From: Gluconobacter sp. Gdi
GTDB taxonomy: Bacteria > Pseudomonadota > Alphaproteobacteria > Acetobacterales > Acetobacteraceae
Assembly (NCBI RefSeq): GCF_014132155.1
Contig: NZ_BLJQ01000001.1
Location: forward strand, 248,001-312,000
DNA: 64,000 nt
Reading direction: 5' to 3'
This document shows positions 54,694 to 64,000 of the stretch, in pieces (within the stretch, counting starts at the first letter, position 1; every line of letters begins with the position of its first letter). The translations under genes and the position numbers were made by a program. A model generated the notes under the pieces. It saw only the letters and a list, made by a program, of their open reading frames with translations. It did not search any database and had not been told where the DNA came from.

Positions 54694-55053
54694 TCATATC
54701 TTACACTGGTACTGGAACAGGCGTTCTGGATCTACGCGAAGCAAGTTGGCAAGCATGGGCAGAACGCCTGTCAGAGCATCCTCGATAGCCTCAAGGGACT
54801 GCCCCGTTTGATCCGCAATATATTTGAGGTGTTTCTCACCCATGAGGGTTTCGACTTCCCTGGGTGTGAGAGGATTGCTTTCCGTATTGTGAATTTCGCT
54901 CACACGGGTCGCAAGATGACAGTCGTCACGCATCAGTCGGATGGTCACTTCTGTCAGCCCTGATCTGTCCATGCTGGCATTGCTAAGCCAGTCACCAAAA
55001 CGGACGAATAGGGAGGTAGATTTTTGGCCTTTGGTCTCGGTCGTGGTTGTCAT
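54694..55053 (-). CDS. YidB (DUF937)-like small protein
   Basis: 119 residues, no signal peptide or membrane segment. The C-terminal stretch from YIADQTGQSLEAIEDAL to VLPMLANLL resembles the helical YidB/DUF937 fold. The N-terminal part matches nothing I know. The call is weak; it may simply be hypothetical. It is convergent with the EAL gene. Confidence 0.6.
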   Translation of the reverse strand: MTTTTETKGQKSTSLFVRFGDWLSNASMDRSGLTEVTIRLMRDDCHLATRVSEIHNTESNPLTPREVETLMGEKHLKYIADQTGQSLEAIEDALTGVLPMLANLLRVDPERLFQYQCKI

Positions 55054-55184
55054 GACCCGTACTCCTCATCAAGAGAGAGACTGGCCGCATCCGGGGGGAC
55101 TTGGCCCTACAGTAACAACGTTTGAAGCGAGCGTGTGTAGCATGAGGTGGAAACACCTTTGCGTGATGTTCCCGCCTTGGCCTG

Positions 55185-55889
55185 TCAGTCGAGGGGGCCG
55201 CTTTCTACCAGAACGATTTCTGCATCTTCCAGCGCAGTCATGACGATACTGTCCACATCGGTCAGAGCTGCACCGTCCCGCGTTGCAACGGTTCGCCCAT
55301 CGATTTCCAGGCTTCCTGTCGCCGGCACGAGATAGGAGAAGTTTTCCCGGCTGGTTTCGAAGGTCAGGGTTTCGCCAGCTTTCAGGGTTGCTCCCAGAAC
55401 GCGGCCCTTGGCCCGGATCGGCAGGGCATCATCTTCCGGAAAGCCGGAGGCAAGGGTTACGAACCGTCCATTGCGGGCATCTTTTGGGAATGGACGTGTG
55501 CCCCAGCTGGGCGTGCCGCCTGGTTCATTGGGGATGATCCAGATCTGGAACAGGGTTGTGTCTTCCGTCTCCTTGTTGAACTCGGCATGGACAATGCCGC
55601 TGCCCGCAGACATGACCTGAACGTCGCCAGCTTCGGTGCGTCCTTTGTTGCCAAGGCTGTCCTCGTGAGAGATGGCTCCTGTGCGAACATAGGTGATGAT
55701 TTCCATGTCCTTGTGCGGATGAGCGCCAAAGCCTGTTCCGCCTTCGATTTTATCATCGTTCCAGACACGCAGACGGCCCCAGTGCATGCGGTGCCGGTCC
55801 ATGTAGCCAGCGAAAGAAAAGTGATGCCGGGCGTCCAGCCATCCGTGGTTGGCGTGGCCAAGCGAGGAGAAGGGTCTGATATCGAGCAT
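55185..55889 (-). CDS. Pirin family protein (YhhW-like)
   Basis: 234 residues from ATG 55889 (AGGAG 7 bases upstream). A bicupin with metal His in GFGAHPHKDMEIITYV and GIVHAEFN. YhhW and pirin members can have quercetinase activity or act as redox or iron sensors. It is divergent from the LysR gene with a palindrome between, so the LysR product probably controls it. Confidence 0.9.
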   Translation of the reverse strand: MLDIRPFSSLGHANHGWLDARHHFSFAGYMDRHRMHWGRLRVWNDDKIEGGTGFGAHPHKDMEIITYVRTGAISHEDSLGNKGRTEAGDVQVMSAGSGIVHAEFNKETEDTTLFQIWIIPNEPGGTPSWGTRPFPKDARNGRFVTLASGFPEDDALPIRAKGRVLGATLKAGETLTFETSRENFSYLVPATGSLEIDGRTVATRDGAALTDVDSIVMTALEDAEIVLVESGPLD

Positions 55890-55958
55890 TGGTCGCTCCT
55901 CAGTAAAGGTTATGGCCTTCAAGATGGGCGCAATGTGGCGTAAAGAAAATGGAATTGA

Positions 55959-55977
55959 TGGAAATATAAAGTTTCCA
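55959..55977. promoter_or_regulatory. Palindrome in the pirin/LysR divergent promoter
   Basis: TGGAAA, 7 bases, TTTCCA: a 6-bp inverted repeat with the T-N11-A core typical of LysR operators. It lies 25 bases before the LysR ATG and 70 before the pirin start. Confidence 0.5.
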
Positions 55978-56001
55978 TAAAGCGCATCTTAGAGAGGCTG
56001 T

Positions 56002-56955
56002 ATGCTCCCGGATCTTGAAGGGTGGGCTGTTTTTGCCCGTGTCGCTGAAAGCGGCTCGTTCGCCTCTGCAGCGCGCACTCTAGGGCTGTCTCCGCCTACA
56101 GTGTCCAAGGTGATTGCGCGTCTGGAGCATCGCCTAAAGACGACCCTTTTCCAGCGAAGTGCCCGTCACCTCTCCCTGACATCCGCCGGAGTGGCGTGCC
56201 TGGAACGTGCCCGGCGGATGTTGGCTGATGGTGAAGGATTGGAAGCAGAACTGCGGGAAGGCTCGGTCAGCCCAAGAGGAACGCTCCGTCTGGCGGCTCC
56301 GATGGGGTTCGGACTGGATATTCTTGGGCCCGTTCTTCCAGAATTTATGGACCGGTATCCGGAGATTTCCATGGAAATTGATCTGGATGACCGGACCGTC
56401 GATCTGCTGAGTGGCCGGTTTGAAGCTGCCGTACGCATTACACCGGGAGACCTCGCTCCCGTAACCAACGGAGGGGCTCATCTTCTTTGCCGTTCCGTAA
56501 TGCGGCTGGTCTGTTCGCCACAGATGAAGGAGAGACTCGGGACGATCGAAAAACCGGAAGATCTTTCAGGCAATGCAGGGTTGCTCTACGCGAATTCCGA
56601 TCTGCCAGACCTTCTTCGCCTTACACATGAGAACGGCCAGCAGGCATCTGTACGACTTCGCAACCGGATGATGGTCAATAGTGGAGACATGCTTCTGCCG
56701 GCGCTCAGAAATGGCTCAGGCCTAGCGCTTCTGCCAGATTTCATGCTGCGGAGGGATCTGGATGCAGGGCGAGTGGTCGAGGTTCTGCCGAAGTGGCGGG
56801 GGAGTGTTTTGTCGGTCTGGTTCATGGTGGTGGGGTGTGGTGCCACCCGGATGCAGATGCCTGCGCGGCTGCGTGTTCTGCTGGCCTATCTGGAGCAGGC
56901 ACTTGGCGGAAAGATTTCACAGGATTACAGTGCCGCGCAGGAGAAAACGCGATGA
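56002..56955 (+). CDS. LysR family transcriptional regulator
   Basis: 317 residues. Helix-turn-helix at about residues 18-40 (FASAARTLGLSPPTVSKVIARLE), then a substrate-binding domain with GTLRLAAPMGFG at about 95. It is of the AaeR/PA0477-like subgroup with FARVAESGSF. Unusually, its stop overlaps hemA by ATGA, so the regulator and heme synthesis are coupled. Confidence 0.9.
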   Translation: MLPDLEGWAVFARVAESGSFASAARTLGLSPPTVSKVIARLEHRLKTTLFQRSARHLSLTSAGVACLERARRMLADGEGLEAELREGSVSPRGTLRLAAPMGFGLDILGPVLPEFMDRYPEISMEIDLDDRTVDLLSGRFEAAVRITPGDLAPVTNGGAHLLCRSVMRLVCSPQMKERLGTIEKPEDLSGNAGLLYANSDLPDLLRLTHENGQQASVRLRNRMMVNSGDMLLPALRNGSGLALLPDFMLRRDLDAGRVVEVLPKWRGSVLSVWFMVVGCGATRMQMPARLRVLLAYLEQALGGKISQDYSAAQEKTR

Positions 56956-58163
56956 ATTATGATGCGATGTTCCAGTCCGCCCTGGACGGTCTGCGCGCCG
57001 ATGGCAGCTACCGTTACTTTGCGGAACTCGAGCGCCGGTCCGGCAATTTCCCGAAAGCCTATCATCATGGGCTCGGTCGTGACGTCACAGTGTGGTGTTC
57101 CAACGATTATCTCGGCATGGGGCAGCACCCGGAAGTTCTCAAGGCGATGCACGACGCCCTTGATGAGACGGGTGCTGGTGCAGGCGGAACACGCAACATT
57201 TCCGGCACAAACCACTATCATGTGGAACTGGAAAAAGAGCTGGCGTCCCTGCACGGCAAAGAAAGTGCACTGCTCTTCAACTCAGGTTACCTGTCTAACT
57301 GGGTGACGCTGGGAACGATTGCAGGCCGTCTGCGCAACTGCGTGGTTCTGTCTGATGAACTCAATCATGCGTCCATGATTGAAGGTATCCGTCATTCCCG
57401 CGCTGAGAAGCAGATTTTCCGTCACAATGATGTGGAAGATCTGGAGCGTCGCCTGAAAGAACTTCCAGTAGACGTTCCCAAGATCATTGCGTTTGAGTCC
57501 GTCTATTCCATGGATGGTGACATCGCACCGATCGAAGCCTTCTGTGATCTGGCCGACAAATACGGTGCGATGACTTACCTTGATGAAGTTCATGCTGTTG
57601 GCATGTACGGCGATCACGGTGCGGGCGTGGCTGAAAAGCTGGGCCTGTCCCATCGTCTGACGGTGATTGAAGGGACGTTGGGCAAAGGCTACGGCGTTGT
57701 GGGTGGCTACATTGCTGCCTCCGCGCCGCTTTGTGACTTCGTGCGCTCCTTTGGTTCTGGCTTTATTTTCTCCACGGCTCTGCCGCCGATGATTGCTGCG
57801 GGTGCTCTGGCCAGCGTCCGTTATCTCAAGCGCAGCAGCGTCGAGCGTGAAGGTCAGCAGCGTGCGGTTGCCTATCTGCGTGCCGCTCTGGACAAGGCAG
57901 GCATTCCGCATGTCGGCAATCCGAGCCACATCGTCCCCGTCATGGTGGGTGAGGCAGAACTTTGCCGGGATCTCTCCGATGAGTTGCTGAACCGCTTCGG
58001 GCATTATATCCAGCCGATTAACTTCCCGACCGTCCCGCGCGGAACGGAGCGTCTGCGTCTGACGCCGACGCCGCTTCATACAAACGAAGCAATTGATGAA
58101 CTGGTTGAAGCACTCTCCACGCTTTGGCGTGAACGTCAGCTCAAGCGCTCTGAGGCTGCCTGA
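56952..58163 (+). CDS. hemA: 5-aminolevulinate synthase (class I ALAS)
   Basis: 403 residues, ATG 56952 with AGGAG upstream. It condenses glycine and succinyl-CoA to 5-aminolevulinate, the first heme step of alphaproteobacteria. Conserved segments: CSNDYLGMGQHP, GTRNISGTNHYH, LDEVHAVGMYG (Asp that binds the pyridine N), and the PLP Lys in EGTLGKGYGVVGG. ALAS is preferred over the glycine C-acetyltransferase paralogue because of the N-terminal FxxAL and the sequence around the Lys. The adjacent LysR gene overlaps it. Confidence 0.94.
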   Translation: MNYDAMFQSALDGLRADGSYRYFAELERRSGNFPKAYHHGLGRDVTVWCSNDYLGMGQHPEVLKAMHDALDETGAGAGGTRNISGTNHYHVELEKELASLHGKESALLFNSGYLSNWVTLGTIAGRLRNCVVLSDELNHASMIEGIRHSRAEKQIFRHNDVEDLERRLKELPVDVPKIIAFESVYSMDGDIAPIEAFCDLADKYGAMTYLDEVHAVGMYGDHGAGVAEKLGLSHRLTVIEGTLGKGYGVVGGYIAASAPLCDFVRSFGSGFIFSTALPPMIAAGALASVRYLKRSSVEREGQQRAVAYLRAALDKAGIPHVGNPSHIVPVMVGEAELCRDLSDELLNRFGHYIQPINFPTVPRGTERLRLTPTPLHTNEAIDELVEALSTLWRERQLKRSEAA

Positions 58164-58193
58164 AGTCAGGTAGGACAGCGTTCTGAATTCTGG

Positions 58194-58225
58194 AAAAGGC
58201 AGCCGGGTCACTGGCTGCCTTTTTT
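58194..58225 (+). terminator. Rho-independent terminator after hemA
   Basis: Stem GGCAGCC/GGCTGCC extended by As, 8-base loop, six Ts. Confidence 0.9.
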
Positions 58226-58238
58226 GATTCCGAGCTGG

Positions 58239-58586
58239 TTAGGCGAGCACGTAGACCCATGCGTTCTTGCCTGAGCGCAGTGTAACTTGCACCCTCTTGT
58301 AGCTGGACACTTCATAAGCATCCGCAGCAAGAAGCTCAGCTTCAGTGATGCAGAAGACTTGCCCTGTGATTTCGTCCTGTGGGTTGTTACTCGGGTGAAC
58401 AACAGGATGAAAGCGTTTGCCGCTGGCCTTGATAACAGCAGCGTCCGTGATTTCCATCATCGACGCCCGATAGCCCGTCATTGCATCCTCTTCGCCATGC
58501 AGCAGGCGACCGAATGAGGAAAGCTGAACCTCGGGTTGCTGGAGCGTTCCGTAAGAAAACAGGTAAACCGACATTGGGTGTGGCAT
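58239..58586 (-). CDS. Gamma-glutamylcyclotransferase (AIG2)-like protein
   Basis: 115 residues, ATG 58586 with GGGAG upstream. FSYGTLQQPE (YGTL substrate loop), then the likely catalytic Glu in DAYEVSSYKR. Members open gamma-glutamyl-amine bonds; the substrate is unknown. Confidence 0.86.
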   Translation of the reverse strand: MPHPMSVYLFSYGTLQQPEVQLSSFGRLLHGEEDAMTGYRASMMEITDAAVIKASGKRFHPVVHPSNNPQDEITGQVFCITEAELLAADAYEVSSYKRVQVTLRSGKNAWVYVLA

Positions 58587-58623
58587 GAGTGGCTCCCTTG
58601 CCGTGAGATAAAGCGCAGGGACG

Positions 58624-59121
58624 TCAGATCTTTCGGTAGCCCTGCCATAGCGCTGTCACAGGTTGCCCGTCTTTCTGTGGGGTCAGATGGATGTAAAGCC
58701 CATCAATCTGTTCCAGAGGCAGGCAGTCATCTACTTCCATGAAGTTATCGCGGTGGCGGTGGTCATAGCCCGGTAATAAGGTCTTTTTGGCTGTTGCCTT
58801 GGCCTCTTCTGGCGATGCAGCAACAAGAAACGTGAAGGCGTGCTCTTCCTTGAGTTCGCCAGGCGCATACCCACCCATATTGATGAAATAGAGCGTTTTG
58901 CCGCCTACAGGCTTTTCAGGACTGAGTGTGACAGCATGTCCGTCAGCCCATGCAATGACACCATAGGCATCAACGTGCAGGGAGTTTCGTACTCCAAACC
59001 AGCGCTCCGCAAGAGAGGGATAGGCATCTTCCGGCTTGTTCGCGATCGCAAACTGAACATCATGAACTTCGATATTGGCGCCGGGTGCTGCCCCGCCGAG
59101 ATAGAAAACATAGAGGTTCAA
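58624..59121 (-). CDS. DUF1543 family protein
   Basis: 165 residues. The TTG at 59121 was chosen since AGGAGG lies 8 bases before it and the family starts with a short MxLYxFYLGG. The frame is open to 59175. Motifs: FYLGGAAPGANIEVHDVQF, RWFG, and YFINMGGY. Function unknown. The GGCT-like gene lies 37 bases downstream. Confidence 0.82.
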   Translation of the reverse strand: MNLYVFYLGGAAPGANIEVHDVQFAIANKPEDAYPSLAERWFGVRNSLHVDAYGVIAWADGHAVTLSPEKPVGGKTLYFINMGGYAPGELKEEHAFTFLVAASPEEAKATAKKTLLPGYDHRHRDNFMEVDDCLPLEQIDGLYIHLTPQKDGQPVTALWQGYRKI

Positions 59122-59226
59122 GGGCGTGCCCTCCTGAGTAAAATAAAGCGGGTCATAGCTGTTTATCGGCCTCACTTCACGGTGAAACGCATTGACAGGA
59201 CGAAGCGGATGCGATGAGTGTGGCCC

Positions 59227-59356
59227 CTACCAGGGGGAGCTTCGCCCGAAGAAGCTGAGAGGTCACTGAAAGACTGCAAGGTCTGCGGTGTGACGACCCT
59301 GCCGGGTGCATTCTGCATCCGGGAAACCTGATCCGGTTAGAACCGGCGGAGGGAAT
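59227..59356 (+). promoter_or_regulatory. TPP (THI-box) riboswitch upstream of thiC
   Basis: The conserved core is clear: CTGAGA at about 59254, and at the 3' end AAACCTGATCCGGTTAGAAC, then CGGAGGGA. It binds thiamine pyrophosphate and represses thiC expression when TPP is plentiful. The segment between 59260 and 59320 is the variable helix. Confidence 0.93.
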
Positions 59357-59385
59357 GGTGTTGAGACACAACGAAACTGGCATAG

Positions 59386-61284
<1,899 letters not shown>

Positions 61285-61302
61285 CGCCCTTCGCGGAATG
61301 AT

Positions 61303-61341
61303 TGAGGGTGATGGCCTTGCGTCCATAGGTTATCACCCTCA
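61303..61341 (+). repeat. 10-bp inverted repeat after thiC
   Basis: TGAGGGTGAT, 19-base loop, ATCACCCTCA: a strong RNA hairpin 18 bases after the thiC stop and 10 before the next ATG. No T run follows, so attenuation, RNA stability or start control are alternatives to termination. Confidence 0.55.
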
Positions 61342-61351
61342 TCATAGAGTG

Positions 61352-61654
61352 ATGCCGCTTAAGGAAGACCTTCGCCCATTCCGAAAAACCCGCAAAGTCA
61401 CGAAACTGGCGACCCGACTGGGCAATTCGGCTTCAAGCTGCGTGCTGCATGTCATGGTCAATGATCGTGCGGGCCTGGTTCGGGAAAGTGCGGCTTTTGT
61501 CGGCCTTCTTGAGAAGGTGTGGAAGGCGCGGGGTGTTGATGCTGACCAGGTCTGGGCAGAACTGAACGAAAGAATCCGCCTGGCGGAAGAACTTCGTGCT
61601 AATGGCATCCGTCCCCGTAAAGGCGGTCATTACCGTTCCACCAAACTGCCCTGA
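61352..61654 (+). CDS. Degenerate HisE/MazG-like (phosphoribosyl-ATP pyrophosphatase-related) protein
   Basis: 100 residues from ATG 61352. The pattern KVTKLATRLGNSA, NDRAGLVRESAAFV and VDADQVWAELNERI runs parallel to HisE helices. But the acidic residues that bind Mg in HisE (KVGEEAxE and EExADLLYH) appear replaced by neutral or basic ones, and the C-terminal tail is basic. It may be a non-catalytic paralogue. Its ribosome site is weak. CvpA follows at 3 bases. Confidence 0.65.
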   Translation: MPLKEDLRPFRKTRKVTKLATRLGNSASSCVLHVMVNDRAGLVRESAAFVGLLEKVWKARGVDADQVWAELNERIRLAEELRANGIRPRKGGHYRSTKLP

Positions 61655-61657
61655 GCC

Positions 61658-62221
61658 ATGCCCTCTCTTCCAGATCTGTCTCATATTTCGCCGGATGATC
61701 TGAGCCGGCTGGATATCGGTGTGCTGATCGTTATTGGTCTGTCTGCTCTGTGGGGACTCACGCGCGGTTTTACGACCGAGCTATCTGGGCTTGTTGCCTG
61801 GGCGTCTGCCGTCATTCTCACCTATCGGTTTCACGCTGCCCTTGTTCCGTGGATTTCTCCGTATCTGCATGAAAGCTGGTTGGCGGAGAGCGTAAGCGCG
61901 GCAGTCCTGTTCATCGTCATTCTGCTAACTCTGACGACGATCGCCGGGCGTGTAGGAGCAGCGGTGAGGGGCACTCTTTTTGGGGGCGTAGACCGCATAC
62001 TGGGCGCTATTTTCGGCATTCTGCGCGGATATGTGATGCTGATCGCACTTTATCTGCTGGCAGGGTCTTTTTTCGGGTCCTGGACCTCCTACCTGATGCA
62101 GGGAAGCTTCACCGGGCCATATATTGAGGCCGGAGCATCCCGACTTGCCGGTTATCTGCCACATTCATTGCAACCACATCTTGCATCGCCGCCCACAAGC
62201 GGTCATGACGCGTCGTTGTGA
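61658..62221 (+). CDS. CvpA family membrane protein
   Basis: 187 residues with four membrane segments (about 20-40, 45-65, 75-100, 115-140). GLTRGFTTELSGLVAW and GGVDRILGAIFGILRG are CvpA motifs. In E. coli cvpA precedes purF and affects colicin V export; its real role is unclear. Here it lies 25 bases from purF, in the usual order. Confidence 0.93.
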   Translation: MPSLPDLSHISPDDLSRLDIGVLIVIGLSALWGLTRGFTTELSGLVAWASAVILTYRFHAALVPWISPYLHESWLAESVSAAVLFIVILLTLTTIAGRVGAAVRGTLFGGVDRILGAIFGILRGYVMLIALYLLAGSFFGSWTSYLMQGSFTGPYIEAGASRLAGYLPHSLQPHLASPPTSGHDASL

Positions 62222-62246
62222 ACCCAGTCCGGAAAGGCCGAACTGC

Positions 62247-63686
62247 ATGACTGCCTCCGATACTCTCAACCGTCCTTACGAGGAATGTGGCGTTTTCGGC
62301 GTCTGGGGCGTGCCTGATGCGTCTGCCCTGACCGCTCTTGGACTCCATGCGCTTCAGCATCGTGGTCAGGAAGCTGCTGGAATCGTCAGTTTCGATAACG
62401 AACGGTTCCATCAGCACAAAGGTCTGGGGCTGGTCGGTGATGTCTTCGGAGACAGCCGTGTCATGGCGACGCTGCCGGGAAGCGTTGCAATCGGTCATAA
62501 CCGATACGCCACCACAGGCGGAACGCATGTCCGGAATGTGCAGCCGCTGTATGCGGATTATGAGTTCGGTGGGTTGGCAGTCGCCCATAACGGGAACCTC
62601 ACCAACTCCGCGACCCTGAAGCAGGCGTTGGTAAAGCGCGGATGTATCTTCCATTCCTCCACGGATACGGAAGTCTTCATTCACCTCATTGCCATCTCTC
62701 TGTACACCACAGTGCTCGATCGGTTCATTGATGCTGTCAAGCAGGTGAAGGGGGCTTATTCCCTCATTACCCTGACGCCCGATGACGGCCTGATCGGCAT
62801 GCGTGATCCATTGGGCGTTCGTCCGCTGGTTCTGGGTCGGATGCCGGGTTACGAAGATTCGAATGGTGGCTGGGTTCTTTCCAGTGAGACCTGTGCGCTC
62901 GACATCATTGGAGCGGAATATGTTCGGGATATCGAGCCCGGCGAAATCGTGGTGATAAACTCTGAGGGGCTGCGATCCCTTCGTCCGTTTGGCGATCAGG
63001 GTGGGCGCTTCTGCGTTTTTGAATACATCTACTTTGCACGGCCTGATTCAGTGCTTGAAGGCCAGCCTGTCTATGAAGCCCGCAAGCGCATCGGGGCGGA
63101 GCTGGCACGCGAGACGGCAGTCGAAGCAGACGTTGTCGTGCCAGTGCCGGACTCCGGCGTTCCGTCTGCTATCGGATATGCGGCTGAGAGCGGTATCCCG
63201 TTTGAGCTGGGTATCATCCGCAATCATTACGTCGGCCGGACATTCATTGAGCCAACGGATCAGATCCGAAATCTTGGCGTGAAGATGAAGCACTCCGCCA
63301 ATCGTCCGGTTCTGGCCGGGCGTCGGGTCGTTCTGGTTGATGACTCGATTGTACGTGGAACGACGTCTCGCAAGATTGTGGATATGGTGCGCGCGGCCGG
63401 TGCGACGGAAGTGCATATGCGCATTACGTCTCCCCCAACACGCCACCCCTGCTTCTATGGCATTGATACGCCTGAAGAGAGCAAGCTGATGGCAGCGACG
63501 CACACAATGGAAGAAATGGCTTCCGTTATTGGGGTCGATAGTCTGGCGTTCATCAGCTTCGACGGCCTGTATCGGGCGCTCGGCCATGAAAGCCGTGCAG
63601 ATGGGGCCGGTCGCTATTGTGATGCCTGCTTCACGGGCGATTATCCGATTGCACTCGTGGATAAAGAAGGAAATCTGGTTTCCTGA
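62247..63686 (+). CDS. purF: Amidophosphoribosyltransferase
   Basis: 479 residues from ATG 62247. A short propeptide precedes Cys14 of EECGVFG, the class II glutamine nucleophile exposed after cleavage. PRPP site VVLVDDSIVRGTTS; glutaminase GHNRYATTGG and AHNGNLTN. The first committed step of purine synthesis. GGAAAGG lies 9 bases before the ATG; the frame opens earlier (62124) within cvpA. Confidence 0.97.
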   Translation: MTASDTLNRPYEECGVFGVWGVPDASALTALGLHALQHRGQEAAGIVSFDNERFHQHKGLGLVGDVFGDSRVMATLPGSVAIGHNRYATTGGTHVRNVQPLYADYEFGGLAVAHNGNLTNSATLKQALVKRGCIFHSSTDTEVFIHLIAISLYTTVLDRFIDAVKQVKGAYSLITLTPDDGLIGMRDPLGVRPLVLGRMPGYEDSNGGWVLSSETCALDIIGAEYVRDIEPGEIVVINSEGLRSLRPFGDQGGRFCVFEYIYFARPDSVLEGQPVYEARKRIGAELARETAVEADVVVPVPDSGVPSAIGYAAESGIPFELGIIRNHYVGRTFIEPTDQIRNLGVKMKHSANRPVLAGRRVVLVDDSIVRGTTSRKIVDMVRAAGATEVHMRITSPPTRHPCFYGIDTPEESKLMAATHTMEEMASVIGVDSLAFISFDGLYRALGHESRADGAGRYCDACFTGDYPIALVDKEGNLVS

Positions 63687-63713
63687 GTGATATTCGCTCT
63701 ATTGCGACCATAT

Positions 63714-63755
63714 AAAAAAGCGCCTGCTCTCATGAGGGAGCAGGCGCTTTTTTTG
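63714..63755 (+). terminator. Rho-independent terminator after purF
   Basis: Stem GCGCCTGCTC/GAGCAGGCGC (10 bp), 8-base loop, flanked by As and at least seven Ts. It can also end the convergent histidine kinase transcript. Confidence 0.92.
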
Positions 63756-63772
63756 TGCTCAGACAGATGCTT

Positions 63773-64000
63773 TCAGGAATACAGACCGTCAGGAATGTCT
63801 TCATGCGCTGAGGCAGGTCCGTTGATGTCGAGCGGCACGGCCATAACAGCCTCAAGGCCCGGGGAAAGCGGCGTATAAGTGAGGGTGCCACCAAGGCTGC
63901 CGACGACGGCTTTCATCATGCGTGTCCCGAAACCGCTTCCGTTCAGATTGATGTCATGACGGCCCTGATCGGAAACAGTCAGCGTCAGACGGTCGCCAGT
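63773..64000 (-). CDS. Sensor histidine kinase (HWE/HisKA_2-like), C-terminal end, truncated by window
   Basis: Seventy-five codons and the stop of a gene that continues beyond the window. VSDQGRHD, then SGFGTRMMKAVVGSLGG and a VPL strand, is the ATP-lid and final part of an HWE or HisKA_2 type ATPase domain. These kinases often act in light, stress or general stress response signalling. It has no start in view. Confidence 0.75.
   Translation of the reverse strand, partial: TGDRLTLTVSDQGRHDINLNGSGFGTRMMKAVVGSLGGTLTYTPLSPGLEAVMAVPLDINGPASAHEDIPDGLYS

Overview
The window is about 64 kb of bacterial chromosome with moderately high GC and dense, short-spaced genes. Gene content points to an acetic acid bacterium (Alphaproteobacteria, Acetobacteraceae), most likely Gluconobacter or a close relative. 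The best genus-level clue is the aldo/keto reductase at 31722-32720, which closely resembles, as I remember it, the G. oxydans glycerol dehydrogenase AKR11B4. Other clues are a Hint-domain protein with AIDA-like repeats, a class I (glycine/succinyl-CoA) HemA and a CobW-WD40 pair. No phage, transposase, CRISPR array, rRNA or tRNA was seen. The sequence is mostly core chromosome with small accessory patches.

Layout. 1-7944 (+) is a translation and RNA-turnover block: nusA (3' end), ylxR/L7Ae, infB, rbfA, truB, rpsO, pnp. 8009-11438 (+) holds a flavin oxidoreductase with a four-Cys cluster and a FUSC-type exporter. 11447-18428 (-) runs from yggS through kup, hemW, a periplasmic nucleoside hydrolase and a DUF1489 gene to a VOC protein and a Gly-rich lipoprotein. 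rsmB (18504, +) is divergent. 19884-20424 is an AT-rich patch with a small frameshifted lipoprotein gene. 20504-22736 (+) is a YtrA-type GntR/ABC exporter operon with a matching operator. 22787-27189 (-) holds aroE, a two-component system and cysK. 27248-30167 holds a rhodanese, a DUF2272 lipoprotein, a small membrane protein and mtnA. 30662-34078 holds a glycosyltransferase and an O-antigen-ligase-like protein on either side of the aldo/keto reductase.

34101-36124 (+) is CobW GTPase plus a WD40 propeller, translationally coupled. 36178-39173 holds a Rieske oxygenase, a DinB-like protein, an Rdx protein and a class A acid phosphatase lipoprotein. 39267-41222 (-) is the Hint/AIDA-repeat protein. 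41625-45330 (-) holds a ClC antiporter and two tandem CDF metal exporters. 45544-53411 holds a DUF805 protein, a three-gene ABC-2 exporter, DJ-1/PfpI, ribbon-helix-helix, UPF0114, a large FAD oxidoreductase and an MFS carrier. 53652-55889 holds a degenerate EAL protein, a YidB-like protein and a pirin. 56002-58163 (+) is a LysR regulator coupled to hemA. 58239-59121 (-) holds GGCT-like and DUF1543 genes. 59227-61654 (+) holds a TPP riboswitch, thiC and a degenerate HisE-like gene. 61658-63686 (+) is cvpA-purF. The window ends inside a sensor histidine kinase on the minus strand.

How genes work together. Many same-strand neighbours overlap by ATGA, and two overlap by TTGA (infB/rbfA, kup/hemW), so translational coupling is common. 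The items most worth following up are the CobW-WD40 pair, the Hint protein with intact self-processing residues, the A7-run frameshift in a lipoprotein gene, the GGTG-N16-CACC operator before the YtrA-type operon, and two proteins that look catalytically dead (EAL-like and HisE-like). All family assignments were made by reading translated sequence and motifs; no database search was possible.
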